Notes: generated by a model from the sequence alone, not told the origin. A stretch of 64,000 nucleotides of DNA from Velthaea sp965214335 (GCA_965214335.1 CBDCBO010000003.1:62001-126000), one strand, 5' to 3'; positions 18,872-27,991 are shown, counted from the first letter of the stretch. Made by a program: numbers and translations.

Positions 18872-18904
18872 AAAACGCCCGGGCTGTCGCAGCCCGGGCG
18901 TTTT
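18872..18904. terminator. Perfect bidirectional intrinsic terminator
   Basis: An 11-bp GC-rich stem, CGCCCGGGCTG (18876-18886) with CAGCCCGGGCG (18890-18900), around a TCG loop. It is preceded by AAAA and followed by TTTT, so the paired stem extends to 15 bp and a U-run exists in both directions. It lies 50 bases after the monooxygenase stop and 24 bases after the stop of the convergent gene at 18928, and so can end both transcripts. Confidence 0.9.
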
Positions 18905-18927
18905 GTTTGCCACTATTGGCGAAGTGT

Positions 18928-19578
18928 CTAGTGGTAGCTCGCGAGAGAAACCGTTTTTGCGCCGAGTGCTTGCGCGAGGTCGTAGTGCGCCTGATCGGCG
19001 ATACGATGATAATTGGCATCGGCTTTCGTTCCGTACTGCGCGTCGATCGCGTTCATGACGGCATCGTGGATTTTGTTGGTCACGAGGTGATCGAGCATGA
19101 CGCCTTCGTAGTACGTTCCGCCTTGCAGCCCGAGTTTCGTAATCGCGACCGCCAGCGGCTTGCCCTTGAGTGTCGGCGCAGGTAATGCGACTCCGGCCGC
19201 CACCGCATCGCGAACAGCCTCGTCAACGGCGAAATTCTGGACTTTCACGAAACTTGCGATCTTGCCGGGTCCGTATTGACGGGTCAGCTTGAGCAGTTCT
19301 TTGTTGGCAACTTTTTTGCCGGCAAGGCTGCGCAGTGCCACAACGATCGAAAACTTCTGGGGCGGACCGCCGGCAGCGATGAGCGAGCTTGCAACGACAA
19401 GATTCGGGGCGCCTAAATATGGGATGCCGTCGGCGCCCATTTGACCCGTCGGCATGCCATGCCGCATCGACATGCCGCTCATCATGCCGGTCATTGCGAC
19501 CGTAGTCGTCGGCGCCGCGGTTGCTGCGATCGGCAGCAACGCGGAGATAAGGATTGGCGCGAGGTACTTGGTAAGCAT
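18928..19578 (-). CDS. Secreted Met/His-rich protein, unknown function
   Basis: A 216-residue exported protein with signal peptide (MLTKYLAPILISALLPIAATAAP). Directly after the likely cleavage site is the Met/His-rich run MTGMMSGMSMRHGMPTGQMG, which resembles methionine motifs that bind Cu(I) or shield periplasmic metal sites. The rest is alpha-helical, with LAGKKVANKELLKLTRQYGP and a His-containing C-terminal half (HDAVMNAIDAQYG, YHRIADQAHYDLAQAL). I do not recognise a named family. The ATG at 19578 is chosen for its AGGAG site six bases upstream; longer frames add an unlikely leader. Copper handling is a guess from the Met motif only. Confidence 0.65.
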   Translation of the reverse strand: MLTKYLAPILISALLPIAATAAPTTTVAMTGMMSGMSMRHGMPTGQMGADGIPYLGAPNLVVASSLIAAGGPPQKFSIVVALRSLAGKKVANKELLKLTRQYGPGKIASFVKVQNFAVDEAVRDAVAAGVALPAPTLKGKPLAVAITKLGLQGGTYYEGVMLDHLVTNKIHDAVMNAIDAQYGTKADANYHRIADQAHYDLAQALGAKTVSLASYH

Positions 19579-20302
19579 TGATACTCCTACAATGTATAAG
19601 AACGACAGCGTAGTAACGAGTGCGAAGGCTTCGCGGATGTGGGGACCGAGCGTCTCAACCGGTTTAGACCCTGCTGCAAAACCGCTACGGTCGACAGCGT
19701 GCCCAGCTCGTAAAATAAGGCCGAATATTCCAGCCATCGGGAACTTTTGTTGCGCGGATCGTGTCGAGTCGCGCCGATGGTAAACGTTCGCACACGGCAA
19801 CGAACAAAAGTACAGGTACGCGCTGGAAGCGTAATAGTTGCAAGTGCCCTAGGCACGCCGCACACATATAACATGATACGGCGCCCAAACGTTCCAATGC
19901 AATTGAGGCTCTCACGCAACATTCACGCTTGGTCTCGCACGTTAGCGCTAATTCCGCTTACAGAGCAGGCGGCCGAGAAGAGTTGCCTTTGCACGTCCTG
20001 ACATCGATTAAATTGGAACCCGGCATGCCGACGGCGACTAAGCCGGTTCGAAGGGGAAGCACCCGTCAAACGGGTGCGCCGATCGGATAGCAGCGTAAGG
20101 CAAACACGTCCGCTTTCACCGTTGGAGTCGTGGCTTTCACCCGACGAAACGTGCCGGCGGGCGTCTTGCTCTGTTTCTCGTCCGTGTACCGCCGGTCAAA
20201 GGAGCCATTGAGCTTGGTCTCGCAGCAAAGTTGCCAAAGCGCCCGGTCGTGTTCGAATCGTCGCCTGGTACCAGCGCCAAAGCCGTCAGGCACGTGGAGT
20301 TC
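19579..20302. other. Long intergenic region before the DUF2760-Hsp70 operon
   Basis: About 720 bases between divergent genes with no coding frame I would defend. A small hairpin, ACCCGT-CAA-ACGGGT, sits near 20061-20075. A GGTTCGAA octamer at 20044 looks like a tRNA T-loop but lacks the flanking stem, so there is no tRNA. The region upstream of 20303 must carry the Hsp70 operon promoter; I did not find a clear sigma-32-type or CIRCE element. Confidence 0.4.
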
Positions 20303-20971
20303 ATGAAAGTCTTATCGATCGCCGTCGCCGCTGTGTCACTCGTGCTCATTGGGCTGACGCTCGTGCCCTCGGCAGGCGACTATCGTCCGATCTTCGCCCT
20401 GGGTGCGCTCGTCGCCGCACTCAGTGTGTTGGTGACGATCGGCGTGGGCTGGCGCGATCCGCGGCCTTCGGACCGACAGGCTCGGACCGAAGGCCGGGCC
20501 GCCGCAAGCAAGCCGGACGGCGCCGGTTCCGCGGCCGTCCAGCCGCGGCTAACGACGCCCGCCGTTCCGGCGGTCGCCGGCTCCGGCCCGGCCGACGTCG
20601 TTGCTTTTCTGGCCGTCCTACAAGACAAAGGCCGGCTGGTCGATTTCTTGCAAGACGATATCGCACGCTACAGCGACGCCCAGGTGGGAGCAGCGGCGCG
20701 AGTCGTGCATCAGGGTTGTAAGGCGGTGCTCAACGAGTACCTGGCGATCGTCCCGGTCCGGGCGGAAGCTGAAGGTGCACAGGTTACGGTCGCGCGCGGG
20801 TATGCTGCCGATGAATACCGGTTCGTCGGCAAAATTAGCGGCCAGGCGCCGTTCTCCGGAATACTGATGCACCGCGGTTGGAAGACGGGCGCCGTGCGTC
20901 TTCCGCGCGTCGTGCAAACCGGCGATGACCGGCTGCCGACCATCGCACCCGCAGAGGTGGAGTTACGTTAG
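20303..20971 (+). CDS. DUF2760 domain protein
   Basis: A 222-residue protein with two N-terminal membrane segments (VLSIAVAAVSLVLIGLTLVP and a second at about 25-45), a low-complexity Ala/Pro/Gly linker (45-95), and a C-terminal DUF2760 domain: DVVAFLAVLQDKGRLVDFLQ, DDIARYSDAQVGAAARVVHQ, then the conserved terminal PFSGILMHRGWKTGAVRLP. The family is known mainly from its position directly upstream of paired Hsp70-like genes, as here. It probably anchors or recruits those chaperones at the inner membrane. The ATG at 20303 with GTGGAG upstream is preferred over an earlier in-frame start. Confidence 0.85.
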   Translation: MKVLSIAVAAVSLVLIGLTLVPSAGDYRPIFALGALVAALSVLVTIGVGWRDPRPSDRQARTEGRAAASKPDGAGSAAVQPRLTTPAVPAVAGSGPADVVAFLAVLQDKGRLVDFLQDDIARYSDAQVGAAARVVHQGCKAVLNEYLAIVPVRAEAEGAQVTVARGYAADEYRFVGKISGQAPFSGILMHRGWKTGAVRLPRVVQTGDDRLPTIAPAEVELR

Positions 20972-20984
20972 AGCGTTTCGCACC

Positions 20985-22826
20985 ATGACCACCGCGTTCA
21001 GTCTCGGTATCGACCTCGGCACAACGAACAGCGCTATTGCCGTCACCGATTTTGCTAACGATCGAACGCAAATTGTCGATGTTACGCAAATCGTCGGACC
21101 CCAGACCATCGGTGAGCGGTCGACGTTAGCGTCCGCCTTGTACATAGCGCACGCCGCTGAATTTTCGTCAGACGCACTGCGTTTGCCGTGGCACATGCAT
21201 GCACGGGACGACGGCACGATCGTCGGACAATTCGCGCGCGACCATGGCGCGCTGGTTCCCGACCGCTTGGTCAGCTCGGCAAAGTCGTGGCTTTCCAACC
21301 CGCATATCGATGCCCGGCAAGCGACGTTGCCGTGGAATTCGGATATCGCGGACAAATTGTCGGCCTACGAAAGTTCACGCCGCTATCTTGACCATCTGCG
21401 CGAAACGTTTCTCTATGCGGAGCACCGGCAGGGCCGCGCAAGGAATCTTGCCGACGGTACCATCGTGCTTGCCGTCCCGGCGTCATTTGACGAAGTCGCG
21501 CGTACCTTGACCGCGCAAGCGGCCGAAGCTGCGGGCCTGGGAAAAGTAACGCTGCTCGAAGAGCCGCAGGCCGCATTTTATGCCTGGCTATCACAAGCGG
21601 ACAACGGCTGGCGCAAGCACGTCAAACCGGGCGATATCGTGCTGGTTTGCGACGTGGGCGGCGGAACGGCCGACTTTAGTTTGATTGCCGTCACGCACAG
21701 CGGCGGTGAGCTGGCATTGGAGCGCATCAGCGTCGGCGAACACATCTTGCTGGGCGGCGACAACATGGATCTGGCGCTAGCCTATACGCTCGCTGCGCAA
21801 TTGGAAGCGGCCGGAACGTCGGTCGACGACTGGCAACTGTTGGCACTGGTTCATGCTGCCGCCGCCGCTAAAATTCGGCTTTTCAACGACCCGGCGTTAA
21901 GCGACGTCGCGATCGCCGTGCCGTCGCGCGGATCGAGTTTGTTTGCCCGCACCGTGTCGACAGCGCTCGATCGCGCGACCCTCGAACGCGTCGTGTTGGA
22001 TGGTTTTTTTCCGTTGAGCGCCGTGACCGATCTGCCGCAAGACGCCCGCAATGTCGGTTTGCGCGAGTTTGGTTTGCCCTATGCGGCCGACCCCGCGGTG
22101 AGCAAACACTTAGCGCGCTTTTTAGCCCGCAGCCTCGCCAACGTCAGGGCGAGTGACGCGCTAACGCAGCTGGTCGGCGCCGTGGCCGGCGCGCCCACGT
22201 TTCTCGCTCCGACGGCGGTCTTGTTCAACGGCGGCGTATTCAACGCCGATCCGGTGCGGCAACGTGTTCGCGATCTGTTGCAAGCCTGGACGAACGGCGC
22301 GCCGCTGCGCGAACTGCGCGGAGCTCAACTCGATCTTGCCGTCGCGAAAGGCGCCGCGTTGTACGGCCGTAATCGCGCCACCGGCAGAGGGACGCGTATT
22401 AAAGCCGGTACGGCACGTTCGTACTATATCGGCTTAGAGTCCTCGATGCCGGCGGTGCCGGGCTTGACCTTGCCGGTCAAAGCGCTGTGCGTCGTCCCGC
22501 AAGGGATGGAAGAAGGCTCTCAGACGTTAATTTCCGGTCGTGAATTTGGCTTGATGACCGGCCGCCCCGCCGATTTTCGGTTCTTCTCGTCGGAATCGCG
22601 CAGCGGTGATACTCCCGGCCAAATTATTGCAAACGCCGAACGCGTGCTCGATGAAAATTCGCGACTTGAAGTCGAGCTGCCGCCAATCGATGGCTCTCCC
22701 GAAGGACAAGCCGTGCCGGTCCATATCAATGCCTTGGTAACGGAACTCGGCACGCTCGAACTGTGGATGAAGCATGCCGGCTCAGATCGGCGCTGGAAGG
22801 TCGAGTTCGCGGTTCGCACGGAGTAA
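20985..22826 (+). CDS. Hsp70-family chaperone-like ATPase
   Basis: A 613-residue Hsp70-type protein. Phosphate-1 (SLGIDLGTTNSAIAV), phosphate-2 (VCDVGGGTADFSLIAV) and the adenosine loop (VLFNGGVFNADPVRQRV) are all present, so it should bind and hydrolyse ATP. The substrate-binding part is short and beta-rich; the helical lid and the C-terminal EEVD-like end of DnaK are absent. These belong to the YegD-like/Hsp70-related group and not to DnaK. The ATG at 20985 lies 13 bases after the DUF2760 stop. The next Hsp70 begins five bases after its own stop. Confidence 0.9.
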   Translation: MTTAFSLGIDLGTTNSAIAVTDFANDRTQIVDVTQIVGPQTIGERSTLASALYIAHAAEFSSDALRLPWHMHARDDGTIVGQFARDHGALVPDRLVSSAKSWLSNPHIDARQATLPWNSDIADKLSAYESSRRYLDHLRETFLYAEHRQGRARNLADGTIVLAVPASFDEVARTLTAQAAEAAGLGKVTLLEEPQAAFYAWLSQADNGWRKHVKPGDIVLVCDVGGGTADFSLIAVTHSGGELALERISVGEHILLGGDNMDLALAYTLAAQLEAAGTSVDDWQLLALVHAAAAAKIRLFNDPALSDVAIAVPSRGSSLFARTVSTALDRATLERVVLDGFFPLSAVTDLPQDARNVGLREFGLPYAADPAVSKHLARFLARSLANVRASDALTQLVGAVAGAPTFLAPTAVLFNGGVFNADPVRQRVRDLLQAWTNGAPLRELRGAQLDLAVAKGAALYGRNRATGRGTRIKAGTARSYYIGLESSMPAVPGLTLPVKALCVVPQGMEEGSQTLISGREFGLMTGRPADFRFFSSESRSGDTPGQIIANAERVLDENSRLEVELPPIDGSPEGQAVPVHINALVTELGTLELWMKHAGSDRRWKVEFAVRTE

Positions 22827-22831
22827 GTCGA

Positions 22832-25678
22832 TTGACGGCGCGCGCTCGCTATAGTATCGGCATCGATCTCGGTACGACGAACACCGCGCTGGCATTCGTC
22901 GCGCTGGCCGGCGATGGTCCGCCGGTGATGTTCGACATTCCCCAGGTCGAGTCGATATCCGCAATCGTCGAAGCGGCGACGTTACCGTCGTTTCTGTATT
23001 TGCCCGAGACCGCCGGGCTCGCGGCTCAGCATTCGGGCGAGCGTTTGGAGCGCTGGATCATCGGCAGGTTCGCGCGCGCCAACGCGGTTCAGCTCCCGGG
23101 GCGCGTCATCCATTCAGCCAAGTCGTGGCTGGCGCACCATAGCGCGGACCGCACGGCGCCCTTCCTCCCATGGGGCTCGCAGGACGTCGAGGGCGCTGAT
23201 AAACTGTCGCCGGTCCAAGCATCGGCGCTCATTTTACGGTATCTGCGCGAGGCGTGGAATTACCGCTTCGAAACTGACGATGCGCAATCCGCATTCAATG
23301 CGCAAATCGTCACCATTACCGTTCCGGCGTCGTTCGACGCAGCCGCGCAGCGCCTGACATTGAGCGCAGCGCAAGAGGCCGGCTTTCCCGCAACGGTCCG
23401 GCTGTTGGAGGAGCCGCAGGCGGCGCTTTATCACTGGCTCGATTTGCACGATGCGGCGACTGACGGGTGGATGATCCCGAAAGCCGACGGTTCGCCGCGA
23501 ATCGTGCTCGTCGTCGATATCGGTGGCGGCACATCGGACTTTAGCTTGTTCGCGTTCTCGCCCCAGCGCGACGGCGAGGCGCACCGCAAACGCATTGCCG
23601 TGAGCGAGCACCTGTTACTCGGCGGCGACAACATGGATCTCGCGCTGGCGCACCGGCTTGAAGCGCCGTTGACGACGGACGGCGAAGCACTGACCGCGCG
23701 GCAGTGGGAATATCTCGTCGCCCGTTGCCGCGACCTCAAAGAAGCGGCGTTGGGCACCGACGGGCCGCCCACTGAACGTTTTGCTGTTTCCATTCCCGGC
23801 CGCGGCTCGCGCTTGATTGCCGAAGCTCGGGCCGCGCAGCTCGAGCGGGCCGACATCGAACGTCTGTTACTCGATGGATTCTTCCCCGAATGTGACGCCG
23901 ACGAATATCCGATCCGCTCGACGACGGCGCTACGTGAGGCGGGACTGCCCTACGCGCGCGATCCTGCGATCACGCGGCACTTGGCGGACTTTTTGCGTGA
24001 CCGGCCGGCGGTCGACGCCGTGCTCTTCAACGGTGGAGCACTGTATCCGCAGCGCGTACGCCGGCGTATCGCAGCGGAGATCGGCAAGTGGCAAGGCGGT
24101 GCGCTGCCGGTCGTGCTCGACAACACGGAACCGGATTTGGCCGTCGCGCGCGGTGCGGCCCGGTTCGGCGCATTGGTCGACGCGCGCGCGCAACGGATCG
24201 AGGCGGGCACAGCGCATGCTATTTTCATCCAGCTCGACCGCGCGATCGAAGCTGCCGACGGGCCGAGCGCTGCAACATTGCTCGTGTGCGTGCTTCCGCA
24301 AGGCGCACCGACCGAGCAAACATTCGCAATTCGCAACGTGCCGCTCGAACTACGTATCAACGCACTCGTGCGGTTCCAGCCGTTCTCTTCCACCCGCCAC
24401 GCGGCCGATCGAGCGGGCGACATCGTCGCTTGGAACGACGCCGATTTTCAGCCGCTGCCACCGCTGGAGACGGCGGCGCGTACCGGTTCGGGCGCAGCGG
24501 CCGCACGCGAAACCGTGCCGGTCCGCCTTACCGCGCGCTTGAGCGAGCTCGGCCAGCTCGAACTTGCCTGTACGAGTACGGACCCCGCGTACAGCGCAGC
24601 TTGGCCACTGGAATTCAATCTGCGCGAAGCGGCCCCGCCGGCGCCGTTAACGGCTCGTCCGGCTTCGGCGGCTACCGCTACGGCGGTCGCCGGACCGAAT
24701 GTGGCCGCTGAGGCGCTCGCCGCCGCGCGGCAGCGCATCCACTGGCTCTTTGGGCGCCGCAGCGAGCCCCGCGATCGGCTTACGGCCACCCGTTTGATCA
24801 AAAGCCTCGAAACGATCTTGCAGACGCCGAAGCACGCCTGGAATGTCGTCCTCGTACGTTCGCTTTGGGCAACGTTGGACGAATGTGCGGCCCAACGCAG
24901 TCTATCGGTCGAGCACGACGAGGCGTGGCTCATCTTGGCGGGTTTTTTGCTGCGTCCCGGCTTCGGCGCAGCGATGGATGAAGCTCGTATCGATCGGCTC
25001 TGGCAGGTGTGCGAATCGGCGCCCGCCGTTGAGGCCAAGACCGTCATCATTCAGCAGTACGTCTTGTGGCGCCGAGTGGCCGGTGGTCTATCGCGCGAGC
25101 GTCAGGAGCGCGTGCTGGCGCCTGAACGCGTGAAGCTGCGCGAGCAGCAGAGCCCTCCGCCGGAACTCGTTTTGCTTGCCGGCGCGCTCGAGCGGCTCGA
25201 ACTCGAGCGTAAGTCGGAACTCGTCGGGCGCTTTACCGAGGCTGCTGCGGCGCTAGACACGGCGCAGAAGCACAACGCGCACTTCTTGGCCGCACTTGGT
25301 TTTTTATTACAGCGAGCACCACTTTACGGCGGCCCGGAAACGGTGCTACCGCCGGAACTCGTACGCACGACCTTCGAGATCTTGGCCCGCTTCAACTGGG
25401 ATGGGCCCCGACGCATCGAACTGCAAACGCTGTTTCTGCGCGCCGCGCGCGTCGTCGACGATCGTCGGATCGACCTTTCGCGGTCGCTGCGCAATCAGAT
25501 TGCCGCAAAGCTCGAATCATCCGGCGTTCCGCCATCGCGAACGGCGCCGTTGCGCGACTATGTACCGCTGCAACGTGCCGAGCGCGCCGGAAGCTTCGGC
25601 GAGTCGCTGCCACCCGGTTTGATTCTGCGCAGCACGGCTAAGCCGGATGCAAACAATAGCGATGATAGTGGTGCGTGA
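22832..25678 (+). CDS. Hsp70-family protein with C-terminal DUF3731
   Basis: A 948-residue second Hsp70-like protein. The nucleotide-binding domain repeats the three motifs (SIGIDLGTTNTALAF, LVVDIGGGTSDFSLFAF, VLFNGGALYPQRVRRRI). After a short beta domain ending near residue 600 and an Ala/Pro linker, an extra C-terminal region of about 300 residues follows (ARQRIHWLFGRRSEPRDRLT onward, through WLILAGFLLRPGFGAAMDE), the DUF3731 module typical of this gene cluster. The TTG start is supported by GGAG about nine bases upstream, which overlaps the previous stop codon region. The three genes form one operon. Confidence 0.88.
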   Translation: MTARARYSIGIDLGTTNTALAFVALAGDGPPVMFDIPQVESISAIVEAATLPSFLYLPETAGLAAQHSGERLERWIIGRFARANAVQLPGRVIHSAKSWLAHHSADRTAPFLPWGSQDVEGADKLSPVQASALILRYLREAWNYRFETDDAQSAFNAQIVTITVPASFDAAAQRLTLSAAQEAGFPATVRLLEEPQAALYHWLDLHDAATDGWMIPKADGSPRIVLVVDIGGGTSDFSLFAFSPQRDGEAHRKRIAVSEHLLLGGDNMDLALAHRLEAPLTTDGEALTARQWEYLVARCRDLKEAALGTDGPPTERFAVSIPGRGSRLIAEARAAQLERADIERLLLDGFFPECDADEYPIRSTTALREAGLPYARDPAITRHLADFLRDRPAVDAVLFNGGALYPQRVRRRIAAEIGKWQGGALPVVLDNTEPDLAVARGAARFGALVDARAQRIEAGTAHAIFIQLDRAIEAADGPSAATLLVCVLPQGAPTEQTFAIRNVPLELRINALVRFQPFSSTRHAADRAGDIVAWNDADFQPLPPLETAARTGSGAAAARETVPVRLTARLSELGQLELACTSTDPAYSAAWPLEFNLREAAPPAPLTARPASAATATAVAGPNVAAEALAAARQRIHWLFGRRSEPRDRLTATRLIKSLETILQTPKHAWNVVLVRSLWATLDECAAQRSLSVEHDEAWLILAGFLLRPGFGAAMDEARIDRLWQVCESAPAVEAKTVIIQQYVLWRRVAGGLSRERQERVLAPERVKLREQQSPPPELVLLAGALERLELERKSELVGRFTEAAAALDTAQKHNAHFLAALGFLLQRAPLYGGPETVLPPELVRTTFEILARFNWDGPRRIELQTLFLRAARVVDDRRIDLSRSLRNQIAAKLESSGVPPSRTAPLRDYVPLQRAERAGSFGESLPPGLILRSTAKPDANNSDDSGA

Positions 25679-25759
25679 GGACTCGTCGCCAGTGAATACT
25701 AACTCAAACGTGTCGCGTTTGCGCCCTGGAAAGCCGTAGAGCGGGAATCCCGGTGCGCG

Positions 25760-26275
25760 CTAGCGCGCTTCGACCCGGGCCGGCAATTGCCAGTTGGGGC
25801 GGATGTAATGGCAGGTATAGCCGGACGGGTAGCGCTGCAGGTAATCCTGGTGTTCGGGCTCCGCTTCCCAAAAATCGCCCGCCGGCGCCACTTCGGTCAC
25901 CACTTTGGCCGGCCACAACCCCGATGCGTCGACGTCGGCAATCGTGTCCTGCGCGATCTGTTTCTGTTCTTCGCTGGTATAGAAGATCGCCGAGCGGTAG
26001 CTGAGTCCGCGATCGTTGCCCTGCCGGTTACGCGTTGAGGGGTCGTGAATTTGGAAGAACAGCTCGAGCAATTTGCGATAGCTGATCTTTGCCGGGTCGA
26101 ATACAATTTCGATCGCCTCGGCGTGGGTTCCATGGTTGCGATACGTCGCGTTCGCGACATCCCCGCCGGAGTAGCCAACTCGCGTCGAGAGCACACCCGG
26201 ATAGCGGCGGAGCAAATCTTGGACGCCCCAGAAACAGCCGCCGGCCAAGAGCGCGCGTTGAGTCGATTCGGTCAT
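25760..26275 (-). CDS. msrA: Peptide methionine sulfoxide reductase MsrA
   Basis: Reduces the S-epimer of methionine sulfoxide in proteins. The 171-residue chain has the catalytic GGCFWGVQ at residues 12-19, then RVGYSGGDVANATYRNHGTH, EIVFDP, FFQIHDPSTRNRQGNDRG, and YHYI-like TCHYIRPNWQL near the end, so the active-site Cys, Glu and Asp environment is complete. The Cys in TCHYI could act as resolving residue. The ATG at 26275 gives the standard length; the frame upstream of it is not homologous. It converges on the Hsp70 operon. Confidence 0.95.
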   Translation of the reverse strand: MTESTQRALLAGGCFWGVQDLLRRYPGVLSTRVGYSGGDVANATYRNHGTHAEAIEIVFDPAKISYRKLLELFFQIHDPSTRNRQGNDRGLSYRSAIFYTSEEQKQIAQDTIADVDASGLWPAKVVTEVAPAGDFWEAEPEHQDYLQRYPSGYTCHYIRPNWQLPARVEAR

Positions 26276-26603
26276 GCCATTTCTTTCTTGAAGCAAACCG
26301 CGACAGCAGAACTGCACGGGCGGTATTTTCGTTTTGACTGCGCGACTTGAGTCGCGGTTTTGCGCAGCGTTCGAGCCGCCGTCGCGCGGATCGGTGGTAT
26401 TCGGCCCATTTTACGGACGTGCCTCGTGCAGCGCCGGTCCCGCTTCGCGCAACTGAAAGGCAGGCGACCGCTAAAGCGGCCGGATCGGACTGCCGTTCGC
26501 AAACGCCGTTCCGGCGCGGGCATGTAAAAATTGCGCGTTAAGGGGATTTTGACGTCCGTCCGAATTGGTCGCTGTAATCGCCGTTTTTCTCATGGAGGCA
26601 ACA

Positions 26604-27515
26604 GTGGAAGGAACAACCGTTTCCCAAGTCGCGATGAGCGAGCAGGTCGCAACGAAGCCGGGTTTTCTGGCCGCGCTGGATCAGAGCGGCGGGTCCACGC
26701 CCGGAGCCCTGCGCCTGTATGGCATCGAAGACAGCGCGTATAGCGGCGACGCCGAGATGTTTGGGCTCATGCACGAGATGCGCGTCCGGATCATGACGGC
26801 GCCGGCCTTTTCCGGTGCGAAGGTCATCGCGGCGATCCTGTTCGAACGCACCATGGACGGTGACGTTGCCGGCAAGCCGGTCCCGGCATTCCTGTGGGAA
26901 GATCGCAGCGTCGTTCCGTTCCTCAAAGTCGATAAAGGACTCGAAGCGGAAGCCGACGGTGTCAACCTGATGAAGCCGATACCGGGTCTCGACGCCTTAC
27001 TCAAACGCGCCGTGCACCTTGGCGTGTACGGAACGAAAATGCGATCGACGATCAACTTTGCGAATCCCGGCGGCATTGCCGCGCTCGTGCAGCAGCAGTT
27101 CGACGTCGGAGCGCAAATTGCGGATCTGGGCCTCATGCCGATACTCGAGCCGGAAGTGAGTATCAAAAGCCCCGAGAAGGCCGCGGCCGAGGCGATGCTG
27201 CTCGCTGAACTCACAAAGGGTCTCGATGCGCTACCTCCCGGACGCCGGGTAATGTTGAAGTTGACGATTCCCGACGTCGTCGATCTGTACGCACCGTTGA
27301 TCGCTCACGAACGGGTCGAACGAGTGGTCGCGCTTTCCGGTGGCTATACGCGGGCCGATGCCTGCAGCCGCCTAGCGCGCAATCACGGCATGATCGCCAG
27401 CTTTTCGCGCGCCTTGGTGGACGATCTAAGATACTCGATGACTAAAACCGAGTTCAACGCCGCTTTGGAACAAGCGATCGATGCGATCTTCGCAGCGTCG
27501 ACCGTTAAAAATTAA
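26604..27515 (+). CDS. fda: Class I fructose-bisphosphate aldolase (Staphylococcus Fda type)
   Basis: Cleaves fructose-1,6-bisphosphate through a Schiff base. About 303 residues, closely following the staphylococcal class I enzyme: GFLAALDQSGGSTPGAL, AAILFERTMDG, VPFLKVDKGL, MKPIPGLDALL, GTKMRSTI, ILEPEVSI, the catalytic-lysine segment RRVMLKLTIP, VALSGGYTR and ASFSRALV. I chose the GTG at 26604 because a full GGAGG ends five bases upstream; that site overlaps an upstream in-frame ATG at 26592, which itself has no ribosome site. A short terminator lies just past the stop, inside the end of the convergent gene. Confidence 0.92.
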   Translation: MEGTTVSQVAMSEQVATKPGFLAALDQSGGSTPGALRLYGIEDSAYSGDAEMFGLMHEMRVRIMTAPAFSGAKVIAAILFERTMDGDVAGKPVPAFLWEDRSVVPFLKVDKGLEAEADGVNLMKPIPGLDALLKRAVHLGVYGTKMRSTINFANPGGIAALVQQQFDVGAQIADLGLMPILEPEVSIKSPEKAAAEAMLLAELTKGLDALPPGRRVMLKLTIPDVVDLYAPLIAHERVERVVALSGGYTRADACSRLARNHGMIASFSRALVDDLRYSMTKTEFNAALEQAIDAIFAASTVKN

Positions 27516-27523
27516 GGCCATCT

Positions 27524-27952
27524 TCAGGCGCCGATAACGCCTTTTTTGAGGATGATGTTGCCGTACTTGCGCGCTTCGCCGGTTACCACGACGGCGAATG
27601 CGGCGCGAGCGCGCTCGTAGAAGGCGTAACGCTCGATCCGTAATGGCGCGGCTGCCTGCGGAGCGTGACGGGCGATCACCCGAACATACTCAGCTTCGAC
27701 CGCCGGATCGAGCGGGTCATCATCGACGACCTGCATCATCACCAGCGCCGGGGCATAGGTATCGAGTTCGATCAGCGGCAGAATCGCATCGAGCATGGTG
27801 GCCACCGGCACGCCGTCGGCCCGCAGCAATCGCTGCGCGACCGCTGCCGCCGGAAAATTCGCATCGGCGAGGACTAACTCGTCGCCATGTCCCATCTCGC
27901 ACAGCACTTTAAGGAGCTCGGGGCTCAGATACGGCGAAATGCCCTTTAGCAT
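27524..27952 (-). CDS. fucU: RbsD/FucU-family sugar mutarotase
   Basis: A 142-residue RbsD/FucU protein that interconverts sugar anomers or ring forms. The signature GHGDELVLADANFPA near residue 22 carries the catalytic His, and FYERARAAFAVVVTGE, EARKYGNIILKKGV give the C-terminal active-site Tyr region. KGISPYLSPELLKVLCEMGHG is nearer to FucU (L-fucose mutarotase) than to RbsD. It is encoded 39 bases after an aldo/keto reductase on the same strand, which suggests a role in free-sugar oxidation or reduction. Confidence 0.88.
   Translation of the reverse strand: MLKGISPYLSPELLKVLCEMGHGDELVLADANFPAAAVAQRLLRADGVPVATMLDAILPLIELDTYAPALVMMQVVDDDPLDPAVEAEYVRVIARHAPQAAAPLRIERYAFYERARAAFAVVVTGEARKYGNIILKKGVIGA
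27526..27547 (+). terminator. Intrinsic terminator for the aldolase gene
   Basis: AGGCG (27526-27530) pairs with CGCCT (27538-27542) around a seven-base loop, and six T residues follow. It begins 11 bases after the aldolase stop and lies inside the last codons of the convergent fucU gene, so the terminator is embedded in coding sequence. The stem is short. Confidence 0.5.
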
Positions 27953-27991
27953 CGTGCGCCGCTGTGCGATCGCGGCACTGCGGCCGTCACG

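Noticed and set aside
20040..20080. Possible tRNA or structured RNA (GGTTCGAA octamer and ACCCGT-CAA-ACGGGT hairpin)
   Set aside because: The bases flanking GGTTCGAA do not form a T-stem, and no acceptor, D or anticodon arm can be drawn. The hairpin alone is too small to name.
25753..25766. GCGCGCTAGCGCGC palindrome after the Hsp70 operon
   Set aside because: Overlaps the msrA stop region, has no T-run, and GC-rich short palindromes are common in this composition.
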